NCBI RefSeq assembly: GCF_000757905.1
Contig: NZ_JRLH01000001.1
Length of the DNA stretch: 64,000 nt
Source: Arsenophonus nilaparvatae
GTDB lineage: Bacteria > Pseudomonadota > Gammaproteobacteria > Enterobacterales > Enterobacteriaceae
Strand: one strand, 5' to 3'
Under the pieces are notes generated by a model that was given only the letters and a program-made list of their open reading frames with translations, searched no databases and had not been told where the DNA came from. Both the position numbers and the translations under genes were made by a program. This document shows, piece after piece, positions 25,476-34,023 of the stretch. Every line of letters begins with the position of its first letter. Within the stretch, counting starts at the first letter, position 1.

Positions 25476-27791
25476 CTAACCTCTGATCAGCCCGGCTTGA
25501 ACAAATTCGCGAAATAATCTTTTTGGTGTGAGAGGCAGGGAATTAATCGCAATGCCCGTCGCCATCCGTAATGCATTACGAATTGCCGGGGCTGGAGAAA
25601 TTATCGGCGGCTCACCTAATGATTTATGACCATATGCCGATTGTGGTTCATAGTTGTCGATAAAGACACATTCCAGTTCAGGCAGATCCATCATGGTTGG
25701 CATTTTATAATCAAGTAAATTAGGATTACGGACAATACCGCTTTTTTCATCGACTATCAGTTCTTCATATAAAGCCCAACCAATTCCCATTCCCATGCCA
25801 CCATGGACTTGTCCTTCAGCCAGCTTAGGATTAAGAATGCGGCCAGAATCATGTAGGTTAAGAATACGATTGATAGTCACCTTACATAGCGGAATGTCCA
25901 CCGTTAAATCGACAAAAGTACAGCCAAATGCCGGCGGATTATTCGTCGTTTTACAGGAAGATTCAGCAGAAAGTTGTCCCCCTAATTCAGGATTGTAAAA
26001 AGTATCCATGGCGACATTGGCGACTGGGATGAGAATTTTTCCTGGCTGGCTGAGTGATACAATGTTGCCATTGATAATAGTTAGATCTCTTTCTGATTGA
26101 CTGAGGATAATGGCGGCATGTTGAACAATTTTTTGCCGTAAAGTTTGTGCTGCTTGTTGTAGTGCTGGTGCGGTGACATAACTTTGTCGAGAACTAAACG
26201 CGCCAGGATCGAAGGGAGTTATATCGGTATCCTGAGTCGAAATAACATTGATCATATTAACAGGCATGCCCAATGTTTCTGCCACCATCTGGGCAAATAC
26301 GGTATCTGAGCCTTGACCTATTTCGGTGGCACCTATTTGTACATTCACTATGCCATCTTGATTTAACAGTAGGCGGGAACTGGCAATTTCAACACCAGCC
26401 GGCCAGGTATTAGAGGTATAACTAAAACAGGCAACACCAACGCCGCTACGAATATCACCGCTCATTTGTTGACAGGCCGCTTTACGTGCTTGCCAATTAA
26501 ATAGTTCACGTCCTTTTGTCAAACACTCAATTATACCTGCGCTTTGAATAATGGAGTGATTGATTGGATGGCTGTCTCCGGTGCGGGCAGCGTTGATAAG
26601 TCGGATCTCTACCGGATCGATATCTAACTCAGCAGCGGCATCATCAAGTAATGATTCTAAGGCAAAAGTGACTTGTGGAGCGCCATAACCGCGCATAGCT
26701 CCTGCCGAAGGTAGATTGGTATAGCAGGTGGTCGCTTGGTAGCCAAATGCACTGCGCGGATATAAGTAAGCAACTTTATTGGCTGCGGCGCCAGCAATTG
26801 AGTGACCGTGAGAGGCATAAGCGCCGGTATTAGATAAGACATCTAATTGATATCCTTTCAGTTCTCCGTCGGTCGTGATGCCTAATTTTGCATCAATTCG
26901 GAAGGCATGCCGAGTACGCGAAGCATAAAAGCACTCTTCTCGCGAAAGCATCACTTTTACTGGCACACCACCAAGTTTTAGTGTTAAAAACGCCGCCATT
27001 GGTTCTTCTAATACGTCCTGTTTGTTACCAAAACCACCACCAACATGAGGCTTGATAACACGTATTTTAGACCATGACATATCCAGTGCTTGTGCAACGA
27101 TACGACGCACAATATGAGGGATCTGGGTACTGGAGACGATAATAATGCGATCTGATTGTTCCATCCAGGCAAAGCTGGTAACACTTTCCATATGACAATG
27201 TTGAACAATCGGGGTGGTAAAACGTTTGCTAAATTGATGTGGAGATTTTTCTATTGCGGATATCGGTTCATTCGCGGTAATTTGGCTATGTTTAAGTAGG
27301 TTGCCATTACTATGAATATTTATTGCATCAGCCGCTTTAGCTGATTCAGGGCAGGTAATAACGGGCAGTTGTTCATAGGTTATTTTTACCGTCGCCGCCG
27401 CTTTTTCTGCGGTAAGCTCATCCCGAGCGACAACAATAGCAATGCCATCACCAAAATGGCGTACATGGCGAGTTAACAATAAACGATCGGCTATATCGCG
27501 TTTTTTTGTATCAAGTGTCCAGGCATGTCCGGCCGTTGCGAAAGGGATCTGAGGAACATCTTGCCAGGTAAATATATTGACAACACCAGGTAGCGCTAAT
27601 GCCTCACTATAGTCGATTTCAGTAACATAGCCATGAGCGATAGTGCTGCGAACATATTTAGCATAGAGCATGCCTACCATCGATATATCATCGGCATATT
27701 TTGCCCGCCCAGTTACTTTTGTCAGAGCATCTGTACGCAAATAAGATAAGCCGAGTTGCATCTCCTCGAACTTTTCCTTTTTTTTTAACAT
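25476..27791 (-). CDS. xdhA: XdhA, molybdenum-binding subunit of xanthine dehydrogenase
   Basis: Catalytic Moco subunit that hydroxylates xanthine or hypoxanthine with water as oxygen donor. 771 residues versus 752 in E. coli; the extra length is at the basic N-terminus (MLKKKEKFEEM), and a downstream start is possible. Motif blocks include VTGRAKYADD, RHFGDGIAIVVA, KPHVGGGFGNKQDVLEEP, GAMRGYGAPQVTFA, GATEIGQGSDTVFAQ and GHKSLGEPPII; the last carries the conserved catalytic glutamate. It is the first gene of the operon, about 50 bases after an excellent sigma-54 promoter, so expression probably depends on YgeV. Confidence 0.95.
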   Translation of the reverse strand: MLKKKEKFEEMQLGLSYLRTDALTKVTGRAKYADDISMVGMLYAKYVRSTIAHGYVTEIDYSEALALPGVVNIFTWQDVPQIPFATAGHAWTLDTKKRDIADRLLLTRHVRHFGDGIAIVVARDELTAEKAAATVKITYEQLPVITCPESAKAADAINIHSNGNLLKHSQITANEPISAIEKSPHQFSKRFTTPIVQHCHMESVTSFAWMEQSDRIIIVSSTQIPHIVRRIVAQALDMSWSKIRVIKPHVGGGFGNKQDVLEEPMAAFLTLKLGGVPVKVMLSREECFYASRTRHAFRIDAKLGITTDGELKGYQLDVLSNTGAYASHGHSIAGAAANKVAYLYPRSAFGYQATTCYTNLPSAGAMRGYGAPQVTFALESLLDDAAAELDIDPVEIRLINAARTGDSHPINHSIIQSAGIIECLTKGRELFNWQARKAACQQMSGDIRSGVGVACFSYTSNTWPAGVEIASSRLLLNQDGIVNVQIGATEIGQGSDTVFAQMVAETLGMPVNMINVISTQDTDITPFDPGAFSSRQSYVTAPALQQAAQTLRQKIVQHAAIILSQSERDLTIINGNIVSLSQPGKILIPVANVAMDTFYNPELGGQLSAESSCKTTNNPPAFGCTFVDLTVDIPLCKVTINRILNLHDSGRILNPKLAEGQVHGGMGMGIGWALYEELIVDEKSGIVRNPNLLDYKMPTMMDLPELECVFIDNYEPQSAYGHKSLGEPPIISPAPAIRNALRMATGIAINSLPLTPKRLFREFVQAGLIRG

Positions 27792-27837
27792 TGCTATTTC
27801 TCCTGTTGAGAAAAATCAAACTGATCAATGTTAATAC

Positions 27838-27852
27838 GCAATATGTATGCCA
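27838..27852 (-). promoter_or_regulatory. Sigma-54 promoter of xdhABC
   Basis: Read leftward, TGGCATACATATTGC has TGGCA at -24 and TTGC at -12 with the exact GG-N10-GC spacing, nearly the full sigma-54 consensus. It ends about 47 bases before the xdhA ATG. The encoded sigma-54 activator YgeV lies at the other end of the same operon. Confidence 0.75.
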
Positions 27853-28288
27853 CTATGCAGATTGATCTTATGGCAGAGATAAGATTGAGATGGAGATAAA
27901 ACTCTGGGAAAAATTTTATTAGATTAATAAAATAAATAGGTAACAAAATAATGTCAGTATTTTCATATTGAGAAAAAAATTATTATTTTGATAATTTCCC
28001 CAGATTTTATTATTTTATTTATCAATTAATAAACATTAAATCGTTTAATGATATTTTAATAATTTTATTCTATATTATTATTTTGTAATTAATTTGTTAT
28101 TATTTAAGAATTGATTAAATTATTTTATTTATTGTTCGATATTAGCCGCTGAAAATATTTTTTATTAAAATTGATTAAATGATAATTTATAGTGAAATAT
28201 TTTTAGGAAAAAGTCATTTTTTTAGAAATAGATCAAAGAATATAATAACAACAATTTTATTATATTAATTAAAATTAAAACAGTAAGG
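27853..28288. other. AT-rich spacer between divergent xdhA and the ABC operon
   Basis: About 430 bases, strikingly AT-rich, no supported gene. It should hold the promoter of the rightward ABC operon and any YgeV enhancer sites for xdhA. I could not assign individual elements beyond the xdhA promoter itself. Confidence 0.4.
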
Positions 28289-29263
28289 ATGAATGTTTTG
28301 ATTAAAATCAATAAATTTAATAAGCAAATAGCAAATAAAATATTATTGAATGATATTAATCTAAATATCCCACCAGGTGAGATCCATGCATTATTAGGTG
28401 CCAGTGGAGCGGGCAAATCGACTTTATTACATTGTATAAATGGTTTAGAACTTACCGGCTGTGATGGCAAACTTGAATGTAATAATATTAATGTTATGAA
28501 TTTATCCGGTTTATCTTTACGTCGTTATAGAAAAAATATTGGCATGATTTTTCAAGATTTTGCATTAATGCAAAGAAAAACAGTTATTGAAAATGTTGTG
28601 TTACCGATGCAATGTTGGAATATTGCTGCCGCAATAAGAAGTCGTCGAGCAAAAGAACTACTGGAATTAGTTGGCTTAGAGAATAGGTCGCAATATCGGC
28701 CAGAAGCATTGTCTGGTGGCCAACAGCAACGAGTTGCAATCGCTCGGGCACTAGCCTTACAGCCGAAGGTGTTATTATGCGATGAGGCAACATCAGCTTT
28801 AGATCCTATTACTAGCCATGCTCTACTTGAGCTTATTAAACGTATTAATCGTGTTTTAAATGTGACTATTATTATGGTAACTCACCAATTAGACATAGCG
28901 AAGCGCATTTGTAACAGTATGTCGATTATTGAAAATGGAAAAATTACGCTTTCAGGAATAACAAAAAATATTTTTTTGGCAGAGCCACCTGCATTAAGAC
29001 GGCTTGTCGGGCTTGAAAATATTGAAATAAAGCCAGGTGAAACAGGTTTTAAATTAATGATAACGGGTCATGATAACGACGGATCTATTATTATTGATTT
29101 ATTCAATATTATTGGTAAAAATTTTAAAATGATATTTTTGCGCTCAGAATATTTATTAAATGAATTGATTCACTTTTATTACCTGTCAATAAAAAATGAA
29201 TTTTGTCATAAAGCTAAAGATTTTTTTACCATTAACGGGATTTGTTTTAATACTATAAATTAA
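28289..29263 (+). CDS. MetN-like ABC transporter ATPase
   Basis: ATP-binding subunit of an importer in the methionine-uptake (MetNIQ) family. Motifs: Walker A GASGAGKST (residues about 36-44), Q-loop FQDFALMQ, signature LSGGQQQRVAIARAL, Walker B VLLCDEATSALD, and switch His in VTHQ. After about residue 245 come some 75 residues resembling a degenerate NIL regulatory domain, as in MetN. 324 residues from ATG 28289; since AAGGA abuts that ATG, a TTG at 28298 is better spaced and may be the true start. First gene of an operon with a permease, a DUF169 protein and a binding protein. The substrate is not necessarily methionine. Confidence 0.85.
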   Translation: MNVLIKINKFNKQIANKILLNDINLNIPPGEIHALLGASGAGKSTLLHCINGLELTGCDGKLECNNINVMNLSGLSLRRYRKNIGMIFQDFALMQRKTVIENVVLPMQCWNIAAAIRSRRAKELLELVGLENRSQYRPEALSGGQQQRVAIARALALQPKVLLCDEATSALDPITSHALLELIKRINRVLNVTIIMVTHQLDIAKRICNSMSIIENGKITLSGITKNIFLAEPPALRRLVGLENIEIKPGETGFKLMITGHDNDGSIIIDLFNIIGKNFKMIFLRSEYLLNELIHFYYLSIKNEFCHKAKDFFTINGICFNTIN

Positions 29264-29301
29264 CAATTTTATATTATTTGACTATCATGAAGGTCGAAAA
29301 T

Positions 29302-29976
29302 ATGTTTCTTAATATCACAACAACCCAAGCTTTCAATTATTTGCCTTTAATTATTTTTCCTGCAATTTTAGCAACATTGAAAATGTTATTTTTATCGATG
29401 ATATTAGGTTTAATTATCGGTTTCTTTATTGGTGTTTTTCTGGTGTTATTTTCACCTGATGGTTTAATGCCAAAAAAAAGCATCTATTATTTTCTTAATG
29501 GGTTAGTCAATTTTGTCCGTTCTTTTCCAGTTATTATTTTAATTGTTGCACTTATCCCATTTACCCGTTTCATTATTGGTACTTCTGTCGGTTGGCAAGC
29601 GGCGGTGGTTCCTTTAACCATATCGGCATTTTGTGCTATTGCCAGGTTAATTGAAAATTCATTACTTGAAGTCGATAAAAAAGTCATTTTGGCGGCAAAA
29701 TCTTTTGGCGCCAGTAATCGGCAAATTATTTTTAATGTCATGTTAATCGAGGCATTACCAGCCATTTTTTCAAACCTAATTTTTTCATCAATTCAATTAT
29801 TGGCAAATACAACTCTGGCTGGTGCGGTTGGTGCCGGTGGATTAGGAGCAATGGCACTGACTTTTGGTTATCAACGATTTGATGAAATTATGATGTATTC
29901 GATAGTACTAGTTTTAACCATTTTGGTCTTCATTATACAAAGTGTCGGTAATCATTTTTATAAAAAATTAAAATAA
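29302..29976 (+). CDS. MetI-like ABC transporter permease
   Basis: Inner-membrane permease of the MetI type, about 224 residues with five hydrophobic segments. The EAA-loop region EVDKKVILAAKSFGASNRQI couples to the ATPase. GAVGAGGLGAMALTFGYQRFD near the end is a hallmark of MetI. I chose ATG 29302 with AAGG 8 bases upstream; in-frame starts at 29287 or 29278 would add 5-8 residues. It lies 38 bases after the ATPase gene. Confidence 0.87.
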   Translation: MFLNITTTQAFNYLPLIIFPAILATLKMLFLSMILGLIIGFFIGVFLVLFSPDGLMPKKSIYYFLNGLVNFVRSFPVIILIVALIPFTRFIIGTSVGWQAAVVPLTISAFCAIARLIENSLLEVDKKVILAAKSFGASNRQIIFNVMLIEALPAIFSNLIFSSIQLLANTTLAGAVGAGGLGAMALTFGYQRFDEIMMYSIVLVLTILVFIIQSVGNHFYKKLK

Positions 29977-30012
29977 TATTTTTTATTGAAAGTTATAGTT
30001 AAGGAAGGTTTT

Positions 30013-30855
30013 GTGAATACACAAAGTATGTGGCTGGAAACGATGCTTGATCTTTCACGCCAGCCGGTTGGTATTCGTTTTTTATATAATGATGAGCTGT
30101 ATAACCGCTGTGAAACAGCAGAAGCCTCAGCGCCTTTACCCTACTGTTTGGCAGTAAAAAATGCGTCATTTGGTACAGCTTGTAAACTTAATATTAAAAA
30201 AATGGCATGTCTGGCCGGCGCGCGAGCGTTGGGTGTTTTAAAATTTGAGCAATATATTGTTAACAATAATGATATAGCTTCTGGCCATCGAAGTTACCAA
30301 ATGGGACTCTATGCTAATTACGCCATTAGCCATCAAGTTGCTAAGGATATGGTATATTGTCAGCATCAGGTGCAAGGCATTGAAATTAAACCACTATCTT
30401 TATATACAGAATCTCATCCTGACGTGGTTATTATTATCGCTAATTCTTTAAATATGATGCGGATCGTTCAAGGCTATGCTTATCATTTTGGTCAATTAAA
30501 GAATACTAAAGTTACCGGTAATCAAGCAATATGCCAAGAATGCACCTCTTATCCCTTTGAGCGGGATCAAGTTAATTTCTCTTTTCTATGCTCTGGAACG
30601 CGTCATGTAGCAAAGTGGCGCGAAGAAGAGATCGGTATCGGTATTCCTTTTCATTATCTCGATAAGATTATTGATGGCATTTGTCAAACGGCCAATCCAA
30701 TGGCTAGCAATAAAGCAAAAAAGTTGATATTGGCGAAAGCCGCCAAGTTGGGTTTGTCTAATCGGATAGATATAAAGCTAGGTAACAATTATTACACTGG
30801 TGGCTATGGTACTTTGGAATACCATAGACGCAAAAATAATCAAATTATGAAATAG
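30013..30855 (+). CDS. DUF169-family protein in an ABC-importer operon
   Basis: 280-residue soluble protein resembling the DUF169 family, which has no settled function. I chose GTG 30013 because AAGGAAGG lies just upstream; an in-frame TTG at 29986 lacks a ribosome site. Typical elements are RQPVGIRF, LPYCLAVKNASFG, KMACLAGARALG, HPDVVIIIANSLNMMRIVQGYAYHFG, ICQECTSYPF and FLCSGTRHV. Cysteines occur in these conserved blocks (YNRC, PYC, MAC, CQEC, LCSG), which would suit metal or cofactor binding. It sits between the permease and the binding-protein gene, so its work is probably tied to the imported substrate. Function unknown. Confidence 0.7.
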   Translation: MNTQSMWLETMLDLSRQPVGIRFLYNDELYNRCETAEASAPLPYCLAVKNASFGTACKLNIKKMACLAGARALGVLKFEQYIVNNNDIASGHRSYQMGLYANYAISHQVAKDMVYCQHQVQGIEIKPLSLYTESHPDVVIIIANSLNMMRIVQGYAYHFGQLKNTKVTGNQAICQECTSYPFERDQVNFSFLCSGTRHVAKWREEEIGIGIPFHYLDKIIDGICQTANPMASNKAKKLILAKAAKLGLSNRIDIKLGNNYYTGGYGTLEYHRRKNNQIMK

Positions 30856-30875
30856 TCTTGCTAAGAGAATTTACA

Positions 30876-31685
30876 ATGAAGAAATTCATTTATACAGTTG
30901 TTTCGATTGTTATTGTTTTATTTATATCAAATCACTATCTTGGGTCAATAAAAGGGGCAGATAGCAATAATCCATTACAAAAGCAGATCGCTTGTAGTGG
31001 AGTTTTATGTGATATTGTCGATTTTGGTGCTTACTGGATAGCTGAGCACGGTATTAAAACTGAACGTGTTTATATGGATAACGCCGTCAATATTTTGCAT
31101 GCCGTTAATGATGGTAGTGTCGATGCCGCATTAGGTGTACACGAAAAGTTTTTAGCTTATTTTAATAAAAAAAATAATGCCAATTTGGTAATGATTAAGC
31201 CATACCCATTCACGACTGGAATAGGATTGTATTCAGAAAAATACCACTCGCTGGCGGATTTTCCTGTCGGCGCTAAAATTGCCATTATGAATGATGCAAT
31301 GAATATGGATCGAGCGCTAGCCATGCTACAACAAGCCGGTTTAATTGTACTGGATGCAAATAAAAAGAGTAATTATAGCCTGTTGGATATTATAGATAAT
31401 CCACGCAAAATTGTATTTATCGAGATGGATCAAACACAAACCGTTAGCGCGTTACCAGATCTTGATGGTGCAGTTGCTTTTTTCACTCATATCTATAATG
31501 CAGGCAAAGCGGTCAATTCCTATATTGTTCGTGATAAAGATGCTGAACAATTCCCAATTGGGTATGTGGTTAATAGTCAGAATGCTAAGCAACAATGGGC
31601 AAAACTTCTGGCTGACAGTTTATGCGCCAAGCCAGTACGGGAAAGTGTACAAAATGATTTTAATGGAGTGTTCGAATATTATTAA
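30876..31685 (+). CDS. NlpA/MetQ-like periplasmic substrate-binding protein
   Basis: Substrate-binding component of the importer, about 270 residues. An N-terminal hydrophobic stretch (KKFIYTVVSIVIVLFIS) looks like a signal peptide or anchor, but no lipobox cysteine follows, unlike typical MetQ lipoproteins. The core contains VNILHAVNDGSVDAALGVHEKF and ADFPVGAKIAIMNDAMNMDRAL, matching the NlpA-family pattern in which a conserved loop precedes a ligand pocket. I chose ATG 30876 (AAGAGA upstream) over 30858. Last gene of the operon, followed by a hairpin. Ligand unknown. Confidence 0.8.
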   Translation: MKKFIYTVVSIVIVLFISNHYLGSIKGADSNNPLQKQIACSGVLCDIVDFGAYWIAEHGIKTERVYMDNAVNILHAVNDGSVDAALGVHEKFLAYFNKKNNANLVMIKPYPFTTGIGLYSEKYHSLADFPVGAKIAIMNDAMNMDRALAMLQQAGLIVLDANKKSNYSLLDIIDNPRKIVFIEMDQTQTVSALPDLDGAVAFFTHIYNAGKAVNSYIVRDKDAEQFPIGYVVNSQNAKQQWAKLLADSLCAKPVRESVQNDFNGVFEYY

Positions 31686-31787
31686 TATTCATCACCCGCC
31701 TGTGGTAGTGATATTTGCTATTGGTTTTTTAGCTAATAGTATAAATAACATTACGCAGTGACTGATTTATATTTTTAATCATCACCG

Positions 31788-31816
31788 ATGGCCAATTTAA
31801 ATTGGCCATGGTTTTC
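31788..31816. terminator. Terminator between the ABC operon and the hydrolase gene
   Basis: Perfect palindrome at 31788-31809 (arms ATGGCCAATTT / AAATTGGCCAT), then GGTTTTCCCC and further T-rich DNA. It lies between convergent genes and could end transcription from both sides. Confidence 0.6.
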
Positions 31817-31870
31817 CCCTTTTGCTCATTGCTCTATTGGTAATGACCAATCTGGTAAATCAGCTAGCGG

Positions 31871-33013
31871 TTAAATTTCTGCTATCAGTTGGTAGGTAAT
31901 TGGGAATTTTTTAGCCATATCCGTTTCTTTTAAACCCATTCTACTTTGGTAGTTAATAAATAAATTCATATGGTGTTGGTTAATAAAAATATTCTTACCA
32001 TTAAAACTAGGCGATGCTAACATGCTTAATTCGGACCATTTCTTATTTTGACTTTCATTGCCCACTTTTCTTTCGGTAGAGAAATAGTCTCTTACGGTGT
32101 AGACATTTTTTCTCATAAGCAAATATTTGGGCAGATCAGCTAACATAGTATCGTAATGTTGTAATATTGCTTCATCAGTCAGAGAAAGGGTGTTGTTTAG
32201 TTTTACTCCCCAACATGTTAATTGTTTTTCAACTAAACAACGAACGACTTTGCCAGGATCGGTAAAATCTGTTGGCAGGTTTTTTACACCGTCACCGGTT
32301 TCTGACGCATTACCCACAACAGTAGCATGACGTCCGGGCATTGCATAGATGGCAATTTTACCGCGAACATCTAAATTATTGGGCATGACTGGCGTGAAAC
32401 CCACTGAGGCTTCATGGCGTGCATAGACAGCATAATAGTCATGGACATTAGGTTTAATCTTGGTGCGATGTTCAGCAAACTGAAATAAACCCGGTACCGG
32501 ATCGATGGCAAATATATTAACCTTAATATGACGTAATTTAGGATCTTCAGCCATGGCATTTGCCATCATATGGCAGGTCACGCCGCCACGACTCCAGCCG
32601 ACTAAATTAACTACCTCGATTGGTTGACTATTCGTAGTTCGGATTTGAAACTGTTTTTTTTGCGTATGATAGCCTTCTTGTTGCGCAAAGAAGAAGGGAG
32701 CAGCTTTCAGCACCGCTAGCGCATGTTCTACGTTATTTTCCCATCCGTTACCAAACAGTTGTCCCGCCATGTTAGAGTGGTTACCTGGTTTTATCCATTT
32801 ATTCTCTTCTTGTAAATTTCCGCTACCAGGTCCATCGACAATGATCCAATTATAAAATTCTGGGGTAGCCATATTTTTTGCTAAAGTTGAAATTAATTCA
32901 CCGTCATGAAAAAACCAGGCACTATTTTTATCTTTATCCTCGATGGCGGCATTAGGTGTACTGTCGTTACGATTAGAGCCTGTACCGCAAAAAAATATGG
33001 TAAATATCGACAT
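31871..33013 (-). CDS. Putative alpha/beta hydrolase, DUF2235/Tle-like lipase
   Basis: 380-residue protein with no signal peptide. It opens with a FFCGTGSNR motif like the oxyanion-side GTG of DUF2235 proteins. The nucleophile elbow VGWSRGGVT places Ser141 in G-x-S-x-G; candidate partners are Asp171 (FAIDPVPG) and His229 (MPGRHATVVG). These features resemble type VI lipase effectors of the Tle/DUF2235 group. The gene lies about 1.7 kb upstream of tssB on the opposite strand. An antibacterial or anti-host phospholipase effector is plausible, but no PAAR, VgrG or immunity gene is attached, so effector status is inference. Confidence 0.6.
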   Translation of the reverse strand: MSIFTIFFCGTGSNRNDSTPNAAIEDKDKNSAWFFHDGELISTLAKNMATPEFYNWIIVDGPGSGNLQEENKWIKPGNHSNMAGQLFGNGWENNVEHALAVLKAAPFFFAQQEGYHTQKKQFQIRTTNSQPIEVVNLVGWSRGGVTCHMMANAMAEDPKLRHIKVNIFAIDPVPGLFQFAEHRTKIKPNVHDYYAVYARHEASVGFTPVMPNNLDVRGKIAIYAMPGRHATVVGNASETGDGVKNLPTDFTDPGKVVRCLVEKQLTCWGVKLNNTLSLTDEAILQHYDTMLADLPKYLLMRKNVYTVRDYFSTERKVGNESQNKKWSELSMLASPSFNGKNIFINQHHMNLFINYQSRMGLKETDMAKKFPITYQLIAEI

Positions 33014-33366
33014 TTTTTATCCTTTATGAGTCAGTGATGAAATCATAATGGTTGTTATCCATGGCAGATAAATATGTTTATCAGTTCAATTTAAACCAAT
33101 CTTTAATTTGAATGCGTAAGATGTTGTTGTTAGCCATATTTCATCAAATGTATTTTGTTACCCTTAATGATGCTAAGAATGGCTTCTACTGTGAGATTGT
33201 TAGCTTTATTTAATAACTATCCGAATACATTACAAATATATTGGCTATATGACGCCATGGTTTAACAACGTTATTCTGCTATAAGTCTTAAATAGGAATG
33301 AAAATTTTTTGCTAATTTCATATTTATCTAAAATAGATTTAAATATGTATTAAAAATAAAGCTATA
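33014..33366. other. Spacer between the hydrolase and the toxin-like gene
   Basis: About 350 AT-rich bases. No convincing gene, repeat or terminator. It is large enough for a promoter of the leftward hydrolase gene, which was not located. Confidence 0.4.
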
Positions 33367-34023
33367 TTAAATCACTTGTCGGAAAACAAACGTTGAGCAA
33401 GGTCGAAATGATACCTCATTGGTTAATACATTCAGTATTTGCGGTTGACCGACGAAACACCAACCTGAACCACTATAAAACATGAAATTAAAGGCATTGG
33501 GGGCATCAATAGTACCATATTCATCAAAATTTAAACTATCGGTGATATTACCGCCACTGGTATTTTTACGAATAAGGTCATTTATTTTTTTATTAGTAGG
33601 ATGTTGATTATGAAAAATACGAATATAGTTTTTGCCGAGCGGTGAATCTCCTACAATTAGCGAACAACCGTTCATTGCAGGGGTAAAAACAAACTTGTAT
33701 TGAGGATTAATTCGGAGCACATCAACATAGCCAGAAAGTTCTGTACCACTAACATATGGACACCAATGAGCTTCAATAATAACGTCGTCTTTATCCGAGT
33801 GCTTGTCTGATACTAATACTAATTCAAGGTTATTTTTCTGTCCTTTATAAAATTGTAAATCAAATAATGCTTTCTTATCCTTGTTGCATCTATGAATCTG
33901 ATCTTTGTGTCTTACAGGAGCGTAAGCAGACATTGCTCTATTAAACCAAGTAATAGAACTAATTGTATTTTGTGATATAAAAACTATGGGGTTATTTATA
34001 AACTCTTGATTAAGACCATTCAT
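33367..34023 (-). CDS. Unrecognised protein with a possible CNF/BLF1-like Cys-His deamidase core
   Basis: 218 residues, no signal peptide or membrane segment. A central segment reads FTPAMNGCSLIVGD followed by YIRIFHN, giving Cys120 and His138 in an order and spacing reminiscent of the L-S-G-C ... His catalytic core of CNF1/BLF1-type glutamine deamidases (Cys and His roughly 12-15 residues apart there, 18 here). The rest has no recognised domain. Orientation and position beside the lipase-like gene and the T6SS suggest a toxin or effector. This is a weak motif call from a short stretch; another hydrolase or an unrelated protein is possible. Confidence 0.35.
   Translation of the reverse strand: MNGLNQEFINNPIVFISQNTISSITWFNRAMSAYAPVRHKDQIHRCNKDKKALFDLQFYKGQKNNLELVLVSDKHSDKDDVIIEAHWCPYVSGTELSGYVDVLRINPQYKFVFTPAMNGCSLIVGDSPLGKNYIRIFHNQHPTNKKINDLIRKNTSGGNITDSLNFDEYGTIDAPNAFNFMFYSGSGWCFVGQPQILNVLTNEVSFRPCSTFVFRQVI

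Noticed and set aside
31411..31761. 116-codon rightward frame over the binding-protein gene end
   Set aside because: Out of frame with a clear NlpA-like gene and with no family features.
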